64,000 nucleotides of DNA. Source: Eublepharis macularius. Taxonomy: Eukaryota; Chordata; Lepidosauria; Squamata; Eublepharidae. A program made the position numbers and the translations under genes. The stretch is from the NCBI RefSeq assembly GCF_028583425.1, contig NC_072794.1:31183232-31247231 (forward strand). Direction: 5' to 3'. Positions 1-10,211 of the stretch are shown piece after piece; the stretch's first letter is position 1, and the number at the start of each line of letters is the position of its first letter. The notes under the pieces were generated by a model that was not told where the DNA came from, searched no databases, and saw only the letters and a program-made list of their open reading frames with translations.

Positions 1-859
1 CCAAGGTTGTAAAATGGAAACTCCATGTTCAGAGGCAGTATCTCTCTGGATACCAGAGACCAGGAACAGGCAAGAGAGGAAAGCTTCATGCCCTTCTTGT
101 AGATTACGAGGCCGCTAGATGGCCTTTGCTGCATTATTACATAGACCCCCTCCTTCTGATCCTGCAGGGATCTTCTGGGATCTTCTTCCTTGAAGACTTT
201 GTATCTGCACTTCAGATCTTGGCAGTGGAAGCAGCTGCTGTCAAGTGTTGCTGTTCCTAGACCAAAGAAGAAAAAGCGGTCCAGCCACCAAATCTCAACA
301 AATGACATATCACTTGCCCTCAATTACCTTATATACATCCACATGCATCATTAAAAGTCCTGCTCTGTTCTGGCACTAGGAAAAGCAGGCTGGGGCAGAC
401 AAAGGAAAGAAATTGCATGAGGAAGCCTAAAAGAACAGATTGAGCCAATCTGCTAGCAGCATCTGCAGCCAGTCCTTCCTCCTGCAGTAATGAACAGCCT
501 ATTCTTTTTTCCCTTGTCCTGAAGGCAGGGCCATTTAAGGTGGGCCATGTTTACTGCCTAATTTAAGGAAGAGCTATAGCTACAGCCTAGTGATAAAGAT
601 CTCAGAGCCCTGTGGCACCTTAAAAATTAGCAATCGTTGTTTAGAATATTTATGATCTTACCATTCAATAACACTATATGACAATAGCTGAAATCAAATG
701 AAATATATACTGGTGTGAGTAGTTGAGAACCCTCTTCCTTAAAAGTATGAAGCAGCCACCTCAGTGAGTGGGCCCCATACAGAGGACAGCAAACAGAAGA
801 ACGAAAGGAGCAAAATTTTAGTATTTATTGCTTTTATTTGCACATCTAATATATATATC

Positions 860-910
<51 letters not shown>

Positions 911-1450
911 TTTTCTCCCTTATGGAAATCACTTTTTTACTGGCAGGACTCATAACTTGCTTTTCATAATGGGCAGAAACTGCCATGGGAGCCTGCTGTG
1001 CTCAGGAAAACTCTACCTGCTGAACTTCAGTCTGCCAGGCAGTTGTTAAAAGCCCAAGAGCCCTCCTAGGGGGAAAAAAATACGAAGAGTCCTGTAGTCT
1101 CTCCATTTGCACCTCAGAGCCCTGTACTTGTCAGCCTGCCCTTTTGTTCCCAATGATTATTACTGTTTATTTATAGTCCCAGTGCTTCTCCCTTCGAATC
1201 TTGCTGCCTGTTCTGAGCTTGTCCTTTGAATTTTGTCTCAAGTTGAGAAGAAGTCTTTATATGGTGCCTTGCCTGCCCTCCCTTGCCATCCACGCTGCCA
1301 TCAGCCCCCTCTGCCCAACACCCACCAATTCACTCACTGCCAGGCTCTACAGACAAGCGAAGATGAGCACGAGGCCCGGGATCTTGCCCCCCAGTGCCCC
1401 CTTCAGCAGCTCCGCTTGGCTTCCTTCCTGGGAACCGAGAGTTCACTTAC
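1..1450. other. No gene seen; (AC)n and repeat scraps
   Basis: No coding sequence recognised. It holds a fragment of a dispersed lizard repeat near 605-640 (GTGGCACCTTAAAAATTAG type) and the AC microsatellite at 863-909. If a gene begins at about 1451-1640 on minus, this stretch would be its first intron. Confidence 0.5.
863..909. repeat. (AC)n microsatellite
   Basis: 47 bp of uninterrupted AC dinucleotides after a short AT run. Histidine/threonine frames through it are artefacts. Confidence 0.95.
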
Positions 1451-1640
1451 CGTCAAGCAGATTTTCCTGCTTTTGTTTTCCTCCAGAGATCGGCAACTGG
1501 CATCTTTACATTGCAACAGTTGGGAAAGAGGGGAGGAGAGCTGTGAAGGAGCGGATGGGAAGGAGGAAAAAAATATGACTTTTTTAAAAAACGAGAAAAG
1601 CTGATTCAGGGGTGGAGGAGGAAATACTCTCTTGGCTGAA
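1451..1640 (-). other. Candidate non-coding first exon of a downstream gene (possibly RNASEL)
   Basis: On the minus strand a strong splice donor, ACG|GTAAGTGA, lies at 1451/1450. Upstream of it is about 200 bp of mostly non-repetitive DNA, then a cluster of promoter motifs (1664-1827). In human the RNASEL 5' end lies roughly 9 kb downstream of RGS16 on the same strand; here the donor is about 8.5 kb from the RGS16 stop. No coding sequence was recognised, so identity is inference from gene order. Confidence 0.25.
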
Positions 1641-1663
1641 AGAGGAGGGGCGTGAAAATCTGT

Positions 1664-1675
1664 ACTTTCGGTTTG
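1664..1675 (-). promoter_or_regulatory. ISRE-like element
   Basis: CAAACCGAAAGT on the minus strand matches GAAANNGAAACT at 10 of 12 positions (core AAACCGAAAG). It lies about 215 bp upstream of the candidate donor at 1451. Interferon control would suit RNASEL, but the motif is short. Confidence 0.3.
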
Positions 1676-1753
1676 GTCTCTAGCAGGTCAGAAGCGACCG
1701 AAGATGTCTCAGGAACGTTCCAGCTTATAGCTTTTTCACCCCATGCAACAAAC

Positions 1754-1827
1754 ATGCAAATGTGTCCCCTATGAAGGATTCAGGTGTTTTTGTTCAAAGC
1801 AGAAGTTCTCTTACATTGATGACGTCA
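1754..1827. promoter_or_regulatory. Octamer and CRE pair
   Basis: ATGCAAAT (POU octamer consensus) at 1754-1761 and TGACGTCA (CRE consensus) at 1820-1827 lie within 75 bp of each other and next to the ISRE-like motif. The cluster suggests a promoter or enhancer. Confidence 0.3.
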
Positions 1828-1862
1828 CTTTCCCCAGTTTTCACATGGCAAAGTTTTGTCAA

Positions 1863-1875
1863 CCCCCCCCCCCCC
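1863..1875. repeat. Poly-C run
   Basis: Homopolymer of 13 C just downstream of the CRE at 1820. Similar C or G runs occur at about 18632-18642, 19139-19150, 19909-19921 and 35289-35308. Confidence 0.9.
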
Positions 1876-1899
1876 GCCCTCCCCTTTACTCTGCCTGTT

Positions 1900-3170
1900 T
1901 TGACACAGCGAGTGCTGTGAGAAAGAGTTTGGAAACGGATACAATGGTGATCTGGACCTTCCGATAGAATAATGATGTCACAGAATTATCAATGTACACC
2001 TAAAGAATACACGCAAAGGTCTACTTGTGATCTGTGAACTACACAGTTTATTGGAACCAAATCTTGGACTATACCCAACTCCAGTTGGAATATAAGGCGA
2101 GCTTGTATGAAATAATTAATGTGTACATGGTGCTAGGAAGCATTTGCACTTTAATACCTGTTGCAATATTAATAGAGCACTTGAAGCACTGGACACTTTA
2201 TGTATGGACTTTGGAGCATATATGACGCCTGCAAAATAATTTTTCCTAGAACTGGTTACATGTGGTATAGTTCTGTTAAATTATGCAATTACTGTAAATA
2301 AAATAGGGAGACATTGTTATTGCACGGGAAATTGTGTTTTGTTGCTGCCATACTTACCATGTTGCTCCATATTTTGTGCTAGTCTTTAGAGAGGCAGCGT
2401 AACAATTCTCTACATTATCCTAAATGAACTTAAAAATTAAAACAATTAAGCATATATAACAACATACAACACTTACACGCCACGGTTTCATGAATTCTGG
2501 ACAAGGCTACAGGAGCCAGGATTTACTAGGCTTGCCCCCCAAATCATTCTGCCCCCCAAATTTCAACTCTGTATCCATAGGCTAGCAAGGCGGGAAAGTT
2601 TGTGGCAATCTTTGCCTGGTTCTGTTTTCTTGTTCCAGGTATAAACACCAGGCCTTGGGCAAGGGCTTGGGCCTTTTGGCAAGAGCCAAGGAGCTCTTGC
2701 TTGCAGCTTGTGCTTTGTCTTGTGGATCTAGAACAATCCCCAGTGCTTAAATAAATAAATAGATGTAATACAGAAGACTTCTGAGTATGTGCAGAATACT
2801 TCTGTTTTGCCATGGAATTAACACAGCTTTCTCCTTTACACCTAAGAATGAAAGTCTGCAAAGAATGGCTGGTTAAGTCTGATCAATTATGTAAAATTCA
2901 GCCCCGCCCCCACCTGTGCCTTGGCTAACAAGTCATACTCCTCCTGATCCCTGCCAAGAGCTAGCAGCCTGATGCATCTTTAGTTCTCCCAATGATTCAT
3001 TCACAGGTATTTTCAGAATAATTAGCATGAGGCATCCCATATGAGAGCAACATATAAAAACAAAGCTTTGAGCCAGACATGGGCATTTTCTGGGGGACAG
3101 AGTCCCTGTCACCAGCCTGCATGACTTGATTGTGCAAATTCCACAAGTTCCCAATTAATTATTCCTGGCT
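1900..3170. other. Non-coding, no recognisable repeat
   Basis: AT-rich single-copy-looking DNA. Open frames here are short and lack any recognisable motif. Confidence 0.5.
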
Positions 3171-3174
3171 TCTA

Positions 3175-3350
3175 TTGCACTCCCCTTCTCCATTTTACCT
3201 TCAAAATGCTCCCACAAGCTATGTTAGGTTATATGTGAGAGAGAATGACCCAAGGTCATCCAGGAAGCTTCCACAGCATAGCGGAGATTCCAACCTGGAC
3301 CTCCCAGATCCTTGCCTGACACTCTTAACCACTACATTGGCATGGGAGTT
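3175..3350 (-). repeat. tRNA-derived SINE, Sauria type, degraded
   Basis: The reverse complement carries the tRNA-like head of this family (AGTGGTTAAGAGTGT...) at 3320-3350 and the GGTGACCTTGGGT-type body at 3245-3265. It is truncated and diverged. tRNA-related SINEs of this layout are abundant in squamates. Confidence 0.6.
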
Positions 3351-4396
3351 TCATGTGTGAGAGCTTTGCACGGGGTGTGATATTGGGGCACCTCCCCGGC
3401 CTGTTTTCTGGTCAACCCACCCAAGCAAGTATTTAGAAAGCAACATAACCGTGACGCCATTGCTCCACAGAGGCCAGCTTCCTCCCAGGCATCTGAGGTG
3501 CAAGAGGTGATGTTCACCTCTTGGGCCTGCATCGTCACTGGTCAGGTCCAATCCAAGCCCGTGTGATTGTTGGAAGTAGCAATGTCTGGTGTACAAAGAA
3601 GGAAGAGAAGAAGACCCTACCATAGAGAGGGCAGTAAGGATTAGTCAGATAGGAATGTGAGGACAGCACCTCTCTTTTCTGTTAAGTGTCACTTCCTTGT
3701 CTTCTGTTGGGCAATATCCTCCTTCTCTCTCCACACTCAGAGAACACTCTTTCCCCTAGACAGCTAGATATCCAACTGCTGCCTCTCTTTCTCTCCTGCA
3801 CCATCAACGATGTAGTTCCTAAATAAACTCTTTCTACACTTTAAACCAGTACTGCGTAACTACCACTGTATTTTTGGTACTCTGCCAACAGTAATGACTA
3901 GCTGACTACACAAATTAGTAGCTGAACAGATAGTGACCCCAGTCCTCCTAATTCTGGGCGCTGATCACAGTTGTTCCAGCGACCAGGCAGGTGGGGTGCA
4001 CTTCCGTTTAGTTTGCGGGACTGAAAGCTCTACTTTCCCCAAAGGCCTCGGCTTTCCAATCTCTGGGTTTGTTCAGCTTAAATAAAAATCAAGTTTATTA
4101 GCTTAAGAAGTGTTTGCCAAAGCATAAAGCACTCACGCACAGGCAACAAACCTAAAACAAAGAAACCTTACTGCTGCTACATAAAATTTGTCTATCTAAA
4201 ACGTACAGAGCTTGCGACCTAGCATCTCTGGTTGGCATCCATCTGTTGTTCATCTTACCCATCTAGTAGAATGAATGTCCCCTCCCATACCTGGTTGGTC
4301 TGGCATGGGAACAGGCTCAAGAGAGGAATAGAGAAGGGCCCTGGGTGACCTGAGAAACCATCCTTTCCAGACCTCAGTGCATCACCCAGCAACTCA

Positions 4397-4598
4397 GAGC
4401 CAAGCTACAAGTGACACCTTACACAAGTTGGACACTTGTCAGCTTCCCTCAAGTTTTGATGGGAAATGTAAGCGTCCTGGTTTTACAGCTTGGCTCTCCA
4501 TTACAGCTGTAAGACCAGGATGCCTACATTTCCCATCAAAACTTGAGGGAAGCTGACAAGTGTCCAACCTGTGTCAGGCATCACTTGTAGCTTGGCTC
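4397..4598. mobile_element. Harbinger-like palindromic MITE, 202 bp
   Basis: A near-complete palindrome with ends GAGCCAAGCTACAAGTGA and its reverse complement, and arms of about 80-100 bp. Flanked by TCA on both sides (4394-4396 and 4599-4601). Terminal sequence and 3-bp duplication link it to the elements at 41848 and 47788. Too short to encode a transposase. Confidence 0.75.
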
Positions 4599-4601
4599 TC
4601 A

Positions 4602-7600
4602 GAGTCTCTCTACACAAGACATCTTACACAGGGACGCTGAAGTGACTTACTTTCTCTGTGGTCTTATATTCAAGTGTATTCTGTCTCCCTAGCAATGCAT
4701 GTGTATCCACCATGGGAGAACATGTGTAAGATCTTTCACTTGAGCAGCCAGTATAAGATGTCTCATGTAGACCCAATCTGGGCCAAGCTTGGGAAGTCGT
4801 GTGAACATGTAGGGAGTGTAGATACAGCTTCTCTGAGAACTGCCTTCAAGGTCAAATCACAAGGGAACTCAGAGACTGCTCTGCAGGTGTTGTAGATCTG
4901 TCAAACCAGCACATATCTAACTAAGCCAGAGCCTGAAAACACCACCCGAACCTAAGTTCAGCCCTTATTATCAAAAGCTGGGTTCGTAGTGAAAACTTCC
5001 TTACAGAAGCACGCCTGCGTGAATAACACTCGAAGCAAATGCTGAAGACACTTCAGGGCTAGCAATTTCTTTCTCGGTACAGATGGGATCCAGCAAATAC
5101 ACTGACATGTTGCTAGAACAACAGGAACTTTAATATGGTAAGTAAATAGGGAAGCTTAATCTAAAAAAAAACCCCAGGAACAATTAACCAGTTTCAATCT
5201 CTTGAAGCACTGAGGGTGAAGCGGGTGGAAAGTTCTGAGAATAGGCTGAAAAGGGGCTTCTCTGACTGGACAGAACCAGTAGCCACTCTTTTTAGACCTT
5301 CTGTGTAAGCCAGTCCTATCTATGGGGCTACCAACCTATTGAGAGATTTTTTTTTAAGTTTGGTGTATTTCCCAACCCCTGGATTACTTGCTAGTTTTTT
5401 AAATATCAGCGACACAATTGGAGGCTGACTGCCAAAATTCTTGTTGAGGAAAATTAAACCCGTATGTAATTTTCACTTATTGTGCACGGATAGTCCTTGA
5501 ATTGTATAGTCTATGCACTAACCATGCTCTTTAGCCCATGAATCAGGACCTTCATATAGGCCATGGAGCCCTGCCTGCTAAATTGTAAGCCTCTTCAGAG
5601 TTTTTTTTGGCTACATTTTGGAAGGACCTGCTACAAACGCACATCCAGAGAAAGGGCACCATGCCTTGTCTGTTTGTTTTGTTTGAAAAGAGCTGCAGCG
5701 CAGTGAGGTGAGGGCACAGTGGTGCAAAGTATTCCTTTCATGGCTCAGACCTTTGGCTTTTTCTTCTCTGTGGTAACCCTCCTATTGCCGAGTTTGTTTC
5801 CTTGCCTGGACTTTTTTGTTCTGCTGCATATGATCCAGGCCTTAACACAAGTGAGGTCACACATCTGACTCCCCCTATTTCTGGCATGTGTGACTCTGAC
5901 GTCCTGTAGACTGAATTCCGATCTTGTTTTGCAGCTTGTTGAGTTCCATGCTCACTGTGTCCAGGTCTGGAAAGGTAGCAGACCACTGCATTAAGGCACG
6001 AAGTTTTGAGCACAGCAGATGGTATGCCTAAAAAATCAGGCTAAGAGCACATTCAGCAGCCACCCTTCTATGCTGTCCATGTCCATTTTTAGTTTTTCTG
6101 CAGAGTGGAAGGCAGCATAAATGGCTCTTCCCTCAATTTTATCCCCACAACAACCCTATGAAGTAGGGCAGGCTGAGTGTTATTGACACAAGGTCATGCA
6201 TTGAGTTTCATGGCTGAGCAGGACTTCCTTGCCCACCTTCCTTCTTCGAGGGACAGCATGCTATGAACCTCAGAGTTCAACGGGCCAGTGGAACAGATTT
6301 CTATTGCACCGATTTCTGTAACAGGTTTTATTTTGACATTGTAACATTTTTGGCTCCACAACACAGTACTAGAAGTGCACCATTCACACGGAAAGAATTG
6401 GGAGTATGGCACAGGTTCCAGTTGTACAGCAGCTCTGGCCTCAGGTGGTTCTTGCTAGGATTTTCCTAGGCTTCTGGCCAGGCTCCCTGCAGTAAGTGGG
6501 AAGTACAATCCTGAGGTCTTAAACTGGGAGGCACTGCTGCTTTCCCTTCACTGCTGGTTTACTGGTGGAACCCCTGGAACTGCCCCACCGTTCCATCCAT
6601 TTATTTCAGTTAAATTCTATCCATTTCTTCTGTTCAATAGGAAGGGGTTTCAGTTCTCAAGCGAAGCACAAGAAAACCACCATTAAAGGATAGCACCAGC
6701 AGCCATGGGTAATGGAGCAACAGAACCCCCTTCCCCAAGTTTCAGATCCTTTGCATTTCCATGTTGGGAAGGATCATGGGGCAGCTTAGCCATCACTCAG
6801 TGGTTAAGCGGAGCTATGCATGCAGGCATCATCACATGTTGACTTTGAAGTTAGCCCAAAAAGTAGGGGCAATTTTTTTTAAAAAAAAGAAGCTTCTGTG
6901 AATATATTCGTTATGATTTAACCTGGGATAGCAACCCTTCACCTGTGTAGTCAATGGAGGGAGATTTTAACCACTGACTTCAGAACGGAAAGTGAATTCT
7001 TGGTCCTTTTTTCAGACATCTCTGCATAGAAATCGGCAGGAGTTTGTCTGAACAAAGGTTGATCAAAACACAGTAAGAACCTCAGGACAGAGTACTTGTC
7101 GAATGAGTTGCAGCACGCAAACTGAAATTTGGCTATCGGCTCAGGATGCATGTTACAGGAAAGCAGACAAGGGATTTCTTTACATAACTCATGGTGGGGA
7201 AAGTTCACTGGCACTTAAAAAGTGGTGGTGCCAATACCAGCAATTCACTAGCTTAGCATTTCTGGAAAACAAGTACCAAATTGTCCCATGGCCTTGAGTT
7301 AAAACTGTATACAGCATCGCCCCATTTCAAAACTGTGTGCGTATCTAGATATCGAGCTCTGTGCTGGAAAATCTCCTAAAATGAATCAAAGGGCTGGTTC
7401 ACAAATACACATAATCTCACCTCATTGGGTTACTCAATGACTTTCAGCCAAATGTGTAAGTCACCTCCATTCCGAGAGACATGAATATTTCATCTGTGAT
7501 GGTTCATTCATGCATCACTTGATACTACAATCCATGAGTGACAAAACATCTCTCATAAACCATTGTAAAATCTTAAAGTGCACTGTGAATGACTCAGCAA

Positions 7601-8465
7601 TTGTGGGTTCAATAGCATTTTCTTTCCATCGCTTTTGGTGATTGGAACAGCTCTAGATAAACAGCTTGGTATTTTATAGCCTTTCCGAGATAGGATTAGG
7701 AAACAAGCTATCCACAGTTCAGTCATTCAATTAGAACTGGCATACTTTTCTACTGCAGGCATTACTACTTACGGCAAGGAACCCCAAAATGATCCAAACT
7801 GATATACATTACAGGAATGCACAGAATGGGCAGTGCTTGTAGAGGGGAAAAGAGGGCTTTGTGCCCACAGCCTCTTCCCACTTGCACCCCCCAAGATGTA
7901 ACCCATTACAGAAGATCCAAGCCGGAAGGGTGACAAACATCCCCATGGTAACTATCCCAGGGAAAGGCAAAACCACTCCCTATCTAGTGGCAGCAATAAT
8001 TTTAAGGCAGCAGTAAGAATTTCAACTGCCTTGCATACAGAGGTAATGTTACATGCACTTTGGGCAGAGTTGTACATGATGGTTATTCTGCCTGGGGCTA
8101 CCTGGATGGTAGCTGAGATGATGGGCATTCCAGGATGGAAGCAGGTATATAGCTGGACTAAGGAAGGCTGGTTGTGTGAATTTACTCTGAATGTAATTTA
8201 TAAAGAAGTTGCTTTTTCTTAAGATTGCCTAAGAAAATGTCTTCATCTAGATTCTGTTTAATTGCATCCCTTCCTCTTGGAAGCAAGACATTTGCACCCA
8301 AAAGCCCCAGGCTACCTAACTCACTACCATCATTTCAGCCAGATATCCCCATTTTGGGTAGGCAGCATAACAACTTTGCTTTTCTACCTTTTTTGTTCTT
8401 CACCATTCCATGTATCCTTTCCAAAATGTTCTTCCTCCGAATCAATCCTCTGACTATTATTATAA
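4602..8465. other. Non-coding region downstream of RGS16
   Basis: No exon recognised. It contains a degraded SINE scrap at about 6115-6205 (CCCCACAACAACCCTATGA type) and otherwise single-copy-looking, AT-rich DNA with no long open frame that looks coding. Confidence 0.5.
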
Positions 8466-8471
8466 TTTATT
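8466..8471 (-). terminator. Candidate RGS16 poly(A) signal
   Basis: AATAAA on the minus strand, the first canonical hexamer I found downstream of the RGS16 stop. It would give a 3' UTR of about 1.55 kb, a plausible length for this gene. A variant ATTAAA lies at 8257-8262. No clear GU-rich downstream element is visible, so the choice is uncertain. Confidence 0.35.
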
Positions 8472-10010
8472 GGAGGCCTCTCCTGTGCAAATCCTAGTTG
8501 AAATGATGGTCTGTCCACAGGGACACACACACACAATTGCTGTTAATTTCAGTGCGGGGTTGCTTTGGAGATGTTCACCATGGAAGGGCTCCCTACGGCA
8601 GCAGGTCACAAATGATTTATGCTATAATGGTGCTTGAATAATAATGAGTGATTCTAAATTTAGATTTTCTGTGAGACTATCTGCAGTGTAGCTTCTGCAT
8701 TACAACCTAGGATTTGGCTCTATTCTCAGCCTGGTCCATTTTCTTTTTGGACAGATTCTAGCCCAAAATTGTAAACACTGATTCACCCGACCACCTGTAG
8801 TGAATAAAGAATACTTTCCAGCAAAGCAGAGAAATGTTTATATATTAGAAGAAACACCCTACCCCCAGCCTGTCAAAATATGACATAAATGAATGACATA
8901 GGTTGCGTGTGGGCAGGAGGGCTAGTAAGAGTGTCTGTGGGCTAGTAACTTTTTAATGGGCTGTTGCAAAACTGTTTTAGCCAAGTTACTCTTTCTTGTC
9001 TCTGACCTCTCCATCTCTATACTGCTCATCATGTTATACAAGTAGCAACAGAAATTCCGGGTACAACTCTAGACTGATTGCTTCAGTGACTTATTGGAAG
9101 AATCCGCTTCTAAAGTGCTGTGCTCACCTAATGCCCTGGCTGAATAAATAACAACAGTAACAATAAATAAATAAAAATAATTAAAAACAGGGTGTGTTAA
9201 CCCCAAGTGGCATGTAAAGTTCATAGAGGCACTATACATAAAGTCTTATGCACCTTCTGCAGATTAAATGTGCACCTTCTGCAGACATCAGTGGAAGGAG
9301 GCCTGGCCCTCTTACATGCGTGTGGCAGAAGACAAGAGAGCTATGAATGCAGCTGGGATGAAGCAGAGGCAGAATTCATCCGACTGCAAATGCAAAGCTA
9401 AGCCTTGCAATCCAATACCATGTTGGAGACAGGAGTTAGGCTGGGGATCCATCATGCAGAGAGCTGAGGCTTCTGGAGCTGTCTGTGTTGAATGGAAATC
9501 GTAAGCTTTTGTGCATTATGTACAGGTTGCAGTCTGTCTTTATAGGGGTAGCAGAGGCAGGCTTCTAAGAGGAGACAGAAGCTTTTTGCTGGCAGGTGTA
9601 AATGGATGTACAGACATATACATCAGCAGGTGATGGACAAATTTAAAGAGGAATTAAACCTTCCTGGTTATCCGTCACTCCATTCTTACTTCTCCCTCTG
9701 CTTTCAGTCTCTTTCCTGGGCAGCAAGTTCCTCCTCGCACAATATTCTCCAGAGCTTTTTTTTTTTTAAAAAAAAACACACAAACTCCTGGATTCCTACC
9801 ATATAAGGAGGTTCCCCCCACCCTTTCAGTTGAACTTCTGGATACATGGAAGCATTTGAGCTCTTGGGCATTCTGGTGAGGGCAAAGCCCCAGCCAAAAT
9901 CCCGCTGCTCTCAAAAGCTCTTAGCATCTCCTCTTAGGCCCCTGGCTCTTCTGTTCCATTCTAGGTCTCTGTTCCCTCCTCACAGTTCCTTGCAGTTGCA
10001 ATGGGCTGAC
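8472..10010 (-). other. Probable RGS16 3' UTR
   Basis: Stretch between the stop codon and the first AATAAA. It is largely free of recognisable SINE or LINE sequence, unlike most of the window, which fits transcribed UTR. It contains a small AAT-rich run at 9140-9185. The assignment rests on position and repeat depletion, not on homology. Confidence 0.4.
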
Positions 10011-10211
10011 TCAGGTGTGGGCAGGCTTGCCGGTTCTGTGGCTCGTTGCTTGTTCTATCAGGTCTCGGTAGTAAGCTGATTTTAAAAACCGGGGATAGGA
10101 GTCCTTCTCCATCAAGGTGTAGGTTTTGGCTTGGGCTTCCTCGAAGCAAGCAAGAGTGACAACTGTGAGGTTCTTCCTGGTCACCTCTCTGGTTTCGTGG
10201 TCAAGATTCAC
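10011..10211 (-). CDS. RGS16: RGS16 coding exon 5 and stop
   Basis: This exon starts after TTGACAG with GTG (Val123) and ends at TGA (10013-10011). It encodes [15 protein letters not shown], then ACFEEAQ and [19 protein letters not shown], completing the RGS box, followed by a short basic tail [10 protein letters not shown]. The tail is about a dozen residues shorter than in human RGS16. Confidence 0.96.
   Translation of the reverse strand: MNLDHETREVTRKNLTVVTLACFEEAQAKTYTLMEKDSYPRFLKSAYYRDLIEQATSHRTGKPAHT

Noticed and set aside
764..1049. Frames coding poly-Thr/His
   Set aside because: They are the (AC)n microsatellite read in frame.
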